A DNA stretch of 42,687 nucleotides from Cardiobacteriaceae bacterium (GTDB lineage: Bacteria > Pseudomonadota > Gammaproteobacteria > Cardiobacteriales > Cardiobacteriaceae). Below, piece by piece: positions 8,364 to 16,983 of this stretch. The DNA lies in assembly GCA_017484165.1 (NCBI GenBank), contig JAFUTP010000069.1, positions 1 to 42,687 on the forward strand, given 5' to 3'. Numbering within the stretch: the stretch's first letter is position 1; the number at the start of each line of letters is the position of its first letter. Below the pieces are notes generated by a model. That model was not told the DNA's origin, searched no databases, and saw nothing but the letters and a program-made list of their open reading frames with translations. The position numbers and the translations under genes are program-made.

Positions 8364-9356
8364 TCAATTTTCAAGTTGATATTCAATTTCTTTCGGAATT
8401 TTTTCTTCGTTCCAGTTTTTTATCGCAATTGCAAGAATTTTCTCTGGCGGAAAGTTATCTTCAATACCGCTGATATCCTGATTTAAGCATTTGAGCACCG
8501 CGATTAAATTTTCGCTTGCCTTGGAATTATCCAAAGCAGGAGCTTGATTTTGCTTGCTTAATTTGCGTTTGTTTTTATCGGTAATTAGCGGCAGATGGAG
8601 ATATACGGGCGGCTTGATACCGAGGATTTCGTAAATTGCGATTTGTGTTGCGCTGGTGTCGAGTAAATCTCTACCGCGCACGACGGAATTTATGCCTTGA
8701 ATAATGTCATCTATTACAACCGCAAGGTTATAGGCAAAGTTGCCGTCGCGGCGAAGAAGTATCGGATCGGAAAAATCGCTTGCCGCACAAGAGCTAATTT
8801 CACCGTAAAGTCGGTCGGTAAACGATATTTTTCTATCGCCTAAAAATAAGCGTAGAGCTGCTGCTTGCGTTTGGATGTTTTCTGGCATTCCAGCTTCTGC
8901 GATTTTTCGCTTGATGAAAGATTTTTGCTCATCTTGTTCAAGCGCGTGCGGCGGTGAATATAGGCAAGTTCGTGGATAAATTGCTTGCTTGGGTGAATTT
9001 TGCCGTGTTTTACGGCTACAAAAACAGGGATAAAGTCGCGGTAAAAGTTGGATGAGAGCGGCACGGTAGTCAGCAAAGTGTTCGGATTGCAGGCGGATTT
9101 TTTTATCGGAATGAAAGCCGTGTGCGTGCAAAGCGTCGAGAATTTCCCGTGTATATTCGCTCTTGCAACGGACGGTATCGACATCTTCAATACGGATAAG
9201 CCATTTCCCCTGATGCGCCTTTGCATCGAGATAGCTCGCAGTCGCCGCGAGTAGCGAGCCAAAATGCAAACTTCCTGTCGGGGAGGGCGCAAATCTACCG
9301 ATGTATGTTGTTTGTCTTGCAAAATGCGTATTTTTGTATTCGTTTGTTGCGGTCAT
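8364..9356 (-). CDS. gluQ: Glutamyl-Q tRNA(Asp) synthetase
   Basis: A truncated GluRS paralogue, lacking the anticodon-binding domain, that attaches glutamate to queuosine at position 34 of tRNA(Asp). The 330 residues show RFAPSPTGSLHFGS at 21-34 (class I HIGH-type motif), the zinc-site cysteines in YPCFCSRK and YPRTC, and a KMSKS-type motif in RKLSKQNQ toward the C terminus. It ends there, as expected for the shortened enzyme. Its substrate depends on queuosine made through Tgt, and tgt lies at 10585-11703 on the other strand. Confidence 0.95.
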   Translation of the reverse strand: MTATNEYKNTHFARQTTYIGRFAPSPTGSLHFGSLLAATASYLDAKAHQGKWLIRIEDVDTVRCKSEYTREILDALHAHGFHSDKKIRLQSEHFADYRAALIQLLPRLYPCFCSRKTRQNSPKQAIYPRTCLYSPPHALEQDEQKSFIKRKIAEAGMPENIQTQAAALRLFLGDRKISFTDRLYGEISSCAASDFSDPILLRRDGNFAYNLAVVIDDIIQGINSVVRGRDLLDTSATQIAIYEILGIKPPVYLHLPLITDKNKRKLSKQNQAPALDNSKASENLIAVLKCLNQDISGIEDNFPPEKILAIAIKNWNEEKIPKEIEYQLEN

Positions 9357-9448
9357 AATTTTTTCTTGTGCTGCTGATGTTTTCGTTATTTTGGAAATAT
9401 TTTTCGATATTTATGCGCTTTTTTGCTAGGATAGCGAGCGATTTTTTT

Positions 9449-9472
9449 AAGCCTGCGATGCAGGTTTTATTT
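9449..9472 (+). terminator. Possible leader hairpin/attenuator
   Basis: The sequence aagcctgc-gat-gcaggttt followed by tattttttg is terminator-like. It lies about 16 bp after a possible TGC-TAGGAT extended -10 element and 105 bp before the next gene. It could end a very short transcript or attenuate the downstream gene. Confidence 0.4.
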
Positions 9473-9577
9473 TTTGTATTTCACTCGCATTCGTTTATAT
9501 GCGGATTTAATACAAAAGTATTATTTTGATATTCGCCATAATTTAGATAAGTAAAACAAGTCGAGGAACATCGTTTT

Positions 9578-10528
9578 ATGAGATCCACTATTTGCAAAAT
9601 TTTCGCTTCTGGTTCTGCCTTACTTTTAACCTCTTTAACTTCTCTTTCTGCACTAGCTCAAAATTCCAACAGTCTTTCAATTCCCGTTGCAAAAGCAGGT
9701 CAATGTCAAGCTTTGGTTGTGGTGCCTGCGCAATTTAAGGAAAGAATTGAGCATATTCCCATCAAAGAAGCGGCGAAAACTTATGAAATTCGCCCTGCTG
9801 AATATGAATGGATTGAAGAGCAGATAATGGTGAAGCCTGCTGGCGAAGAATTACGGATTATTCCTGCGACTTACAAAACTACTAACAAAGAAATTGAAGT
9901 TGAACCGCGCACAATCGAAAAAACCGTTGTTGATCCTGTTTTTACCGAAATTGATGATGAAATTGTTTCTCGTCCTTCTTATATGGTGGCTCGCGGACAA
10001 ACTAGCGGTGCATTTAATGCTGTTGGTGAAGCAGTGCGGCTAGAAGAAATTCCTGAACAGAAAGAAACTATCACGCGGATTGTGGTGAAAGAACCAGCGC
10101 GCATAGAAAATGTGGAAGTCGATGCTAAATACGAAACCGTTGCGATGCAGGAAATAGACCAAGAAGCGCGGGTGGAAAAAGTTCAAGTTGAGGCGGAATA
10201 TCAAACCGTGCGGGTGCGGAAAGAAATTCGTCCGCAAGAAGAAATTGAAGTAGAAATTCCAGCGGAATACGCCGAAGTAAAAGTTTTTGACAAAGTTGCT
10301 GATGCGCAAATGCGTTGGGAAGATGTGCTTTGCGATACGGCGGTAAATAGCGCGACGATTATCAATTTGCAAAAAGCTCTGAATGCTCGCGGTTACGATA
10401 CGGGAACTCCTGACGGTTCTTTGGGACCTGCCACTATGCGAGCTTTGGAAAAATATCAACGGGAGCATAATCTCGGTATCGGTGGGGTTACGCAAGAAAC
10501 GCTGCGCTCACTTGGCGTATCTCGTTGA
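9578..10528 (+). CDS. Secreted peptidoglycan-binding-domain protein
   Basis: Residues 1-28 form a Sec signal peptide (KIFASGSALLLTSLTSLSALAQ). The C terminus (about 262-312) is a PG_binding_1 module: INLQKALNARGYDTGTPDG, then LGPATMRALEKYQREHNL. The middle 200 residues are built of short alternating beta-type repeats rich in Val, Glu and Pro, of the pattern (P)A-x-Y-E-x-V/I, such as KPAGEELRIIPATYKTTNKE and AEYQTVRVRKEIRP. The protein probably sits in the periplasm bound to the cell wall. I know similar repeat-plus-PG-binding proteins only as uncharacterised envelope proteins. A terminator follows directly. Confidence 0.8.
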   Translation: MRSTICKIFASGSALLLTSLTSLSALAQNSNSLSIPVAKAGQCQALVVVPAQFKERIEHIPIKEAAKTYEIRPAEYEWIEEQIMVKPAGEELRIIPATYKTTNKEIEVEPRTIEKTVVDPVFTEIDDEIVSRPSYMVARGQTSGAFNAVGEAVRLEEIPEQKETITRIVVKEPARIENVEVDAKYETVAMQEIDQEARVEKVQVEAEYQTVRVRKEIRPQEEIEVEIPAEYAEVKVFDKVADAQMRWEDVLCDTAVNSATIINLQKALNARGYDTGTPDGSLGPATMRALEKYQREHNLGIGGVTQETLRSLGVSR

Positions 10529-10539
10529 TTTATAAATAA

Positions 10540-11703
<1,164 letters not shown>

Positions 11704-11787
11704 ATATATACTTTCTGTATGTTTTTGAAGTTTAACGATATATTTTAATTTTGCATGTAAAACATTCGACCGCCTAGCGTAAATATT

Positions 11788-12939
11788 ATGAATCAATATA
11801 TTGAAATTCCTGCATTTTTTGTGCGTGGTGGCACTTCTAATGGGGTGTTTTTTCGACTACAAGATTTACCGCCACAGGCTCAAACGGCAGGTGAGTTTCG
11901 CGATCGTTTGCTGTTGCGGTTAATCGGCAGTCCTGACCCTTACGGCAAGCAGATTGACGGTATGGGCGGCGGTTCGTCTTCTACCAGCAAAGCGGTGATT
12001 ATCAGCAAAAGCACGCAAAAAGACCACTATGTAGATTATCTATTTGGGCAAGTTTCGATTGATAAATCCTTTGTGGATTGGAGCGGTAATTGCGGAAATC
12101 TATCTGCCGCAGTAGGGGCGTTTGCGATTGAAAGCGGTTTGATTGCGGTGAAAATCTATAACGGCATACAAGAAGTTAAAATTTGGCAAGCCAATATCGG
12201 CAAAACCATTGTCGCCCAAGTGCCGATTGAAAACGGCTGTGTTAAAGAGCAGGGCGATTTTTTCTTGGACGGCGTAACCTTTCCTGCGGCGGAAACCAAG
12301 TTGTCGTTTTTGCAGCCGTCTGACGGTGCATTATTCCCCACAGGCAACACGATTGACGAAATTCAAGTTCCTGAAATAGGCAACCTGAAAACAACGCTGA
12401 TTAGTGCAGGCATTCCCACCGTGTTTGTTAATGCCGCAGATATTGGTTTGACAGGGCGAGAATTACAAAACGATATAAATAACAATTCTAATATATTGAA
12501 ATTATTAGAAAATATTCGTGCCGCAGGAGCGTTAAAAATGGGCTTAATTAGCGATTTAAGCGAAATCGCCAACCGCCAACATACGCCTAAAATTGCGTGG
12601 GTTGCACCGTCATCAGACTATATTGCGTCATCAGGAAAACAGATTTTATCAAATGAAATCAATTTATTAGTGCGTGCGATGTCAATGGGAAAAATGCACC
12701 ACGCTATGATGGGAACTGCCGCTGTAGCCATAGCCGCCGCCGCCGCTGTGCCGAATACTTTGGTAAGCAATGCCGCAGGCGGTGCGATTGAAAGCGTGTG
12801 CTTTGGACATCCGTCAGGCACGCTCACCGTTGGGGCAAATGTGGTTAAAGAAAACGGACAATGGCAAGCTCAAAGCGTTACAATGAGCCGATCGGCAAGA
12901 GTACTCATGCGTGGCTGGGTAAGAGTGCCTTGCGTGTGA
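11788..12939 (+). CDS. prpF: 2-methylaconitate isomerase PrpF-like protein
   Basis: PrpF isomerises 2-methylaconitate made by AcnD in the 2-methylcitrate cycle for propionate breakdown. The 383 residues show the family start (IPAFFVRGGTSNGVFF), DGMGGGSSSTSKAVII with the conserved Lys, and the late MGKMHHAMMGTAAVAIAAAA. In Neisseriaceae and many gammaproteobacteria prpF sits with prpB, prpC and acnD. None of these is here, so the gene is isolated. Its base use (GCC-rich Ala runs, caaa-rich Gln/Lys) differs from the left neighbour. A near-match to an uptake sequence (gccgtctgac at about 12315) lies inside. The PrpF family is diverse, so another substrate is possible. Confidence 0.85.
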   Translation: MNQYIEIPAFFVRGGTSNGVFFRLQDLPPQAQTAGEFRDRLLLRLIGSPDPYGKQIDGMGGGSSSTSKAVIISKSTQKDHYVDYLFGQVSIDKSFVDWSGNCGNLSAAVGAFAIESGLIAVKIYNGIQEVKIWQANIGKTIVAQVPIENGCVKEQGDFFLDGVTFPAAETKLSFLQPSDGALFPTGNTIDEIQVPEIGNLKTTLISAGIPTVFVNAADIGLTGRELQNDINNNSNILKLLENIRAAGALKMGLISDLSEIANRQHTPKIAWVAPSSDYIASSGKQILSNEINLLVRAMSMGKMHHAMMGTAAVAIAAAAAVPNTLVSNAAGGAIESVCFGHPSGTLTVGANVVKENGQWQAQSVTMSRSARVLMRGWVRVPCV

Positions 12940-12976
12940 AATATATTTTTTTAGTAGAAATAAAAAGGACAAAAAA

Positions 12977-13045
12977 ATGACGAACGAACGAACGAACGAA
13001 CGAACGAAATTATACACTGATTATCGCATCATTATTTCACGGTAG
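12977..13045 (+). CDS. Leader reading frame with tetranucleotide tract
   Basis: The ATG at 12977 has a good ribosome binding site (aaaggac, about 8 nt upstream) and opens a 22-codon frame whose first third is the CGAA repeat (M-T-N-E-R-T-N-E-R...). With seven repeats it stops at TAG 13043-13045, 9 nt before the next gene's ATG. Frame arithmetic for other copy numbers: six or nine repeats give a stop TGA at 13056-13058 that overlaps the next ATG as ATGA; five or eight give TGA at 13018-13020. The frame therefore looks like a coupling device rather than a functional peptide. Confidence 0.5.
   Translation: MTNERTNERTKLYTDYRIIISR
12981..13008 (+). repeat. CGAA x7 tetranucleotide tract
   Basis: Seven perfect tandem copies of cgaa lie just after the leader ATG. 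Tetranucleotide tracts of this kind change copy number by slipped-strand mispairing and drive phase variation in host-adapted Neisseriaceae and Pasteurellaceae. Confidence 0.9.
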
Positions 13046-13054
13046 GGGGTGTTT

Positions 13055-14359
13055 ATGACTATCTACCGTTGTAATCATTGTGGTTCTGTTGCAGAAACAA
13101 ATCTTGCTCCCAACACCACATCTAACTGCGCGAAATGTTCAAATGAAGTCAAAATTTATGATGCCGCGTTTTATGTGCAGTCTTTGTTGCAACGCTATTT
13201 TGCTTTAAACAAAGAGTTTAAACAATTACAAGAAACCCATCAGATTTTGGAAAATCAATCCAAGCAACTGCATGAACAAAATCAAGCTTTGGAAAGCCAA
13301 TTAAAAACAGGGCAAGCTGAAAACAAATCTGCTCCAAACAATAGCAAACCCAAGCTTCCGCAAGATATTGCGGATAAAATTAAATCCATTTTTAATGAAC
13401 AAGCGAATGTCAAACTGTCCGCTTTTTCCACCGACATTCGCAAAATTTTGCCTGATTTTGACCAAACAAAATATGGATTTAAGAAAAAATTCTTGGATTT
13501 TGTGCGTCAATGCGATTTTTTAGTTGTTAAAGGTGAAGCGGGTAATGCTGCGGTTTCTTTGAAAAAATCTCCTCAAAAGCAGCCTGAAAAAACGCCTGCC
13601 AAACCCAAAATCAATTTAAACGATACTGATTTATTTGCCAATCAAGAAACGGTTGAGAAAATTAAACAATATCTGAACAACAAAAATCTCACCGCGACCT
13701 TTGATTATGATGCTTTGGATATGTCTGGCTATTTCGATGAATCATCAGAAATCATCGGCGATAATTTTGCCCTATTAGAAAAACATTTGAAATCCATTCG
13801 TTATATGTATCACAACGACAAAGTGGGCTTGACGATTAATTGCGAAGATTTATCCAAAAATGAATCGCAAAAACTGCAAGAAATTTTCAAGCAACTGTTT
13901 GATTACACGATTTTTGCTAAATATTTTTATCACAATGACGACAAAAAAATTCGCATTACACTCAACACCGCTGAAAGTGTGAAAAAATTTATGTTAGGTG
14001 GCTGGTTGGAATGGTTTGCCGCCATCAAGCTTATCAAACAAGTGCATGGTAAAGGCAAAAAATTCGCCATCGCTCGTTAAGTAGTGGTCGAATATGAAAA
14101 CGGCGATAAAAACGAGTTTGATATAGTCTTTATGAGTGAAGATAACACGCCGATTTTTATCGAATGTAAATCAGGAGCATTTTGTCAGCATTTGGATAAA
14201 TTTATCCGCATTTGCAAAAAAATCAGTATACCCACAAGAAACTGGCTGGTTTTGGCCAGTGAAATCGACCAAAAACAAGCAAATGCTTTTGAAAAAATGT
14301 ACCCAGTCAGCTTCTGCGATTTGGAACACTTTTTAGAAAAAGTTAAACCGATGATTTAA
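13055..14359 (+). pseudogene. Zinc ribbon / LOTUS-like / PD-(D/E)XK nuclease, interrupted by TAA
   Basis: Residues 6-28 form a zinc ribbon (C6, C9, C25, C28) and about 44-85 a coiled coil. About 103-170 resembles an OST-HTH/LOTUS RNA-binding domain (KLSAFSTDIRKILPDFD, then YGFKKKFLDFV). Residues 315-320 (GGWLEW) supply the first acidic residue of a nuclease fold like the C-terminal domain of Card1/DUF1887 proteins. An in-frame TAA at 14078-14080 follows. The same frame then continues with NEFDIVF and PIFIECKSG, the D and ExK of the active site, to 14359. The stop thus splits the catalytic core. The second part has only a GTG at 14084 and no ribosome binding site. The start is ATG 13055 after tagggggt; a GTG at 13049 is also possible. 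It may act in RNA-linked defence, which is inference. Confidence 0.75.
13577..13588 (+). repeat. DNA-uptake-sequence-like 12-mer
   Basis: AAGCAGCCTGAA is one base from the Kingella-type uptake sequence AGGCAGCCTGAA and identical to the copy at 17007. Confidence 0.7.
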
Positions 14360-14369
14360 GGAATACACC

Positions 14370-15404
14370 ATGCAAGGAAAAATCGTCCGTTGGAATGAAG
14401 AACGCGGCTTTGGTTTTGTAAAAGAAGAAATCACGGGCACAGAAATTTTTATTCATATTTCCACCTTAAACATCCGCAATCCGCCACCAGAAATCGGTGA
14501 GGAAATCGACTTTGAAACCACTTTTGACGATAAAAAAGGCAAAACGGAAGTAAAAAAAGCAGTTTATTTAAATAGAACTGCTCCGTTATATGTTAAAAAA
14601 GAACAACACAAATATTCGTATACTAATTCAAACTCCGAAGTTAGCAATAAATATAACTTTGAAACTTGGTTTAATGAAGAAAATGGTAAAACCAAAGTAC
14701 AAAAACCAGTTTATTTAAATAGAACTGCTCCGTTATATGTTAAAAAAGAACAACACAAATATTCGCATACTAATTCAAACTCCGAAGTTAGCAATAAATA
14801 TAACTTTGAAACTTGGTTTAATGAAGAAAATGGTAAAACCAAAGTACAAAAACCAGTTTATTTAAATAGAACTGCTCCATCATCTAAAAAAGAACGAAAA
14901 AAATACTCGTCAAATCGCCAGTCTTATCAGCAAAAAACAGATAATATGCTAGGTTTGCTATTATTGATTGTTATTATAATTGTTTTGTCTTATTTCTTTG
15001 TTTTCAAAGTAAATAATCAAGACAGTATTGTTGAACAACAAGATATTACTGTTCATTCTGTTCCAAGTGATAATAGTGATGAAATTCATCGTTTATTTAC
15101 TCAACAACAAAATAATGTTTTTATTACTGGTCGTGGTGAAGTTCAAAAAGTTTTGCATGACGATAATGAGGGGGCTCGTCATCAAAGATTTATTTTACAA
15201 TTATCGAATGGACAAACTTTATTGATTGCCCATAATATTGATTTAGCCGATCGTCTGCCTAATTTACAAAAAGGTGATGAAGTGTCGTTTGCAGGCGATT
15301 ATATATATAACGATAAAGGCGGTTTAATACATTGGACGCACAAAGACCCACGCGGACAACACAAAGACGGTTATTTAATGTATCAAGGAAAAATTTATCA
15401 ATAA
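14370..15404 (+). CDS. Cold-shock domain / membrane segment / DUF3465 fusion protein
   Basis: Residues 1-70 are a cold-shock nucleic-acid-binding domain (GKIVRWNEERGFGFVKEE, then EIFIHIS). Residues 65-171 are two near-identical 49-residue repeats plus the start of a third. About 192-214 is a single membrane helix (LGLLLLIVIIIVLSYFFVF). The end from about 250 matches DUF3465 (GRGEVQKVLHDDN...GLIHWTHKDPRGQHKDGYL). The first domain should be cytoplasmic and the last outside the inner membrane. The ATG lies 10 bp after the nuclease frame, with aagga upstream, so the two genes form an operon. A nucleic-acid binder tied to a membrane next to a predicted RNA-binding nuclease suggests a joint role, but no function is known to me. 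Confidence 0.75.
   Translation: MQGKIVRWNEERGFGFVKEEITGTEIFIHISTLNIRNPPPEIGEEIDFETTFDDKKGKTEVKKAVYLNRTAPLYVKKEQHKYSYTNSNSEVSNKYNFETWFNEENGKTKVQKPVYLNRTAPLYVKKEQHKYSHTNSNSEVSNKYNFETWFNEENGKTKVQKPVYLNRTAPSSKKERKKYSSNRQSYQQKTDNMLGLLLLIVIIIVLSYFFVFKVNNQDSIVEQQDITVHSVPSDNSDEIHRLFTQQQNNVFITGRGEVQKVLHDDNEGARHQRFILQLSNGQTLLIAHNIDLADRLPNLQKGDEVSFAGDYIYNDKGGLIHWTHKDPRGQHKDGYLMYQGKIYQ
14562..14880 (+). repeat. 147-bp tandem repeat within the cold-shock fusion gene
   Basis: Units start at 14562, 14709 and 14856 (partial). The two full copies differ by very few bases. Each encodes 49 residues ending in FNEENGKTKVQKPVYLNRTAP, which resembles the end of the gene's own cold-shock domain (FDDKKGKTEVKKAVYLNRTAP). 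The array therefore seems to have grown from that segment. Confidence 0.9.
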
Positions 15405-15539
15405 TTGCAGCAAGGTATACTTTCCATCAGCAATTTCATTCGGTTTTGGCGCTGTTTCTTGTCCCCATAAATACTAGGAAAGCACTTTCTCTGCATAGTT
15501 ACCTTGCAAAGACAATGGTTGAACGGTTTTGTTTGTCAT
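15375..15539 (-). pseudogene. Remnant of an unidentified minus-strand gene
   Basis: An ATG at 15539 with AGGAG upstream opens a frame (MTNKTVQPLSLQGNYAEKVL) that meets TAG after 21 residues. It then continues in the same frame with protein-like sequence (YLWGQETAPKPNEIADGKY) until it runs into the end of the cold-shock fusion gene. The good start site and plausible residues on both sides of the stop suggest a decayed gene truncated by the neighbour's arrival. I do not recognise the family. Confidence 0.45.
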
Positions 15540-15583
15540 AAATAAACTCCTATATGTTAAAAAATGTAAGAATAATCTTACTG

Positions 15584-15757
15584 TTAGATTGTTCCTTTAT
15601 CTATCGGTTGTTTAGGAATACAAGATAATTCTTTCAAATATTGCTTGCGAATATAATCACCTTCTGTTTTACGCTTTGCTATTTTTTCTTCTACCCAATC
15701 ACAGCCAGTAAGCGGTAAAGTGAAAATCAAGAATAAAACAATCGTTTGAAGTTTTAT
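15584..15757 (-). pseudogene. Small lipoprotein with lost start codon
   Basis: A 57-codon minus-strand frame encodes a textbook lipoprotein signal (KLQTIVLFLIFTLPLTGC, lipobox LTGC, Cys19). A short charged tail follows (DWVEEKIAKRKTEGDYIRKQ, then YLKELSC). The codon where ATG is expected is ATA (15755-15757), with AGGA about 10 nt before it and a stop codon immediately upstream in frame. The start appears to have mutated from ATG to ATA, making this a pseudogene unless ATA is used. It lies upstream of the remnant at 15375-15539 on the same strand and probably formed one transcript with it. Confidence 0.6.
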
Positions 15758-16180
15758 CTAATTAAATCCTGTTTGAAGATGACAAATGACTGAACATTTC
15801 TGCGGCAGATACCATAAAAACATGGATATGCTATTGAATTTCATTCAAACAACATTTTCAGCCTGCTTGTTCATTTAGATGTTGGGTTGTATTTAGCATG
15901 GGTATCTTTATTCAAAATCACGCATTGCATTACCAACAACACAATCGATTATACATAGATATAAAAAAACCACAAAATCAAAACAAGAAAAAATTGACCG
16001 TAGCTGTAGATGTAGTAGTAGATCTGGCAAGGATTTGCGGTGATTTTTGGTTTGTTTTTGGCGTGTTACATTTTTGCGACAAAAAATATTTCAACTGGCG
16101 TTTAATGATCTAACAACTCATTTTTAAGTATCACTTTTGTCATATGATAAAATGCCAGAAATATTTAAGGATAAATCGTA
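15758..16180. other. Intergenic stretch before the restriction-modification cluster
   Basis: No convincing gene. The 71-codon plus-strand frame at 15898-16113 has low-complexity residues and no ribosome binding site. A degenerate uptake-sequence-like 12-mer (ttcagcctgctt, minus sense AAGCAGGCTGAA) lies at 15857-15868. AT-rich sequence with ttgtcatatgataaaat near 16137 may hold the promoter of the next gene. Confidence 0.5.
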
Positions 16181-16983
16181 ATGAACTTATGGACGCAAAA
16201 AAGCATAGATTTAGCGGGGCAAAGCAATTATTTAGACCAGCTTTATCGCATTTATCCGATGTCTGTTAATTTACGCCGTGAATTGTCTTTACAAACCCAA
16301 AATGAAATTCGCAATTATCTGAACAACAAAGATGGTAAAAATTTATTGAGAGTCTTATTAAAACAAGAAATTTTCCCTATTAAAGACAGTTATGTCTCCT
16401 ACTTAAAACGCGACAAAACCGCCCTTGAACGCGCAATCCTGCAACCGTTAGCCGCTTGGCTGGTATGTTAATTGAAATGGGTTTTGATGAAATTTTAGAT
16501 AAAACCACAACCCCCAAAGAAACCAATCGTCAAATTGGACCGATGTTTAAGAATTGGTTAGCAAGTGGTGTACTGGGTGTGCATGTTACGGATAATCCTG
16601 ATGAATTTTTGAATTATCAAAGCAATATTATTTTGAATACAAGTGATAGCGCGATGGCAAATTTTGCCAAAAAGCATTTGGGCTATCAACATCATAAAGG
16701 TCTTGATTTTATTGGAAAATTTAATCAAACGATGATTATTGGTGAAGCTAAATTGTTAAGTGATTTTGGCGGTCATCAAAACGCACAATTCAATGACGCT
16801 ATTGCCATTTTACGCACGGAATTATTACCTACTGAGCACAAAGTAAAAACAATCGCGATATTGGACGGTGTTTTGTATATCAAAAGCAATAATAAAATGT
16901 TTAATGAAATTTCAGCTTTTGCAGACGATGAAGTAGTAGTATCCGCGGTTTTATTGCGTGATTATTTATTTTCGGTGTCATAA
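16181..16983 (+). pseudogene. Type II restriction endonuclease, frameshifted
   Basis: The ATG at 16181 follows aaggat and starts a protein typical of type II restriction enzymes. The frame breaks near residue 84: read straight through it ends at 16471, but from about 16431 the +2 frame continues with RNPATVSRLAGMLIEMGFDE and runs to 16983. Removing one GC from acgcgcaat (16430-16434) joins both parts into a 266-residue protein. The second part holds a PD-(D/E)XK-like centre (GLDFIGKF...IIGEAKLLSDFGG). Its stop overlaps the methyltransferase ATG (TAATG), showing they form one R-M operon. The recognition site is unknown. A dinucleotide duplication is the simplest explanation; a sequencing error is possible. 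Confidence 0.75.

Noticed and set aside
12977-13045. Leader frame as an in-frame N-terminal extension of the nuclease gene
   Set aside because: It is in the same frame as the ATG at 13055, but a TAG at 13043-13045 separates them, so no copy number gives a simple fusion in that frame.
14562-14880. CRISPR-like array
   Set aside because: Units are contiguous 147-bp coding repeats without spacers.
15332-15541. 69-codon plus-strand frame overlapping the end of the DUF3465 gene
   Set aside because: It is an alternate-frame reading of the end of that gene plus the antisense of a better-supported minus-strand remnant.
15898-16113. 71-codon plus-strand frame
   Set aside because: Low-complexity Val/Asp and Lys/Asn runs, no ribosome binding site, no family resemblance; kept only as intergenic sequence.
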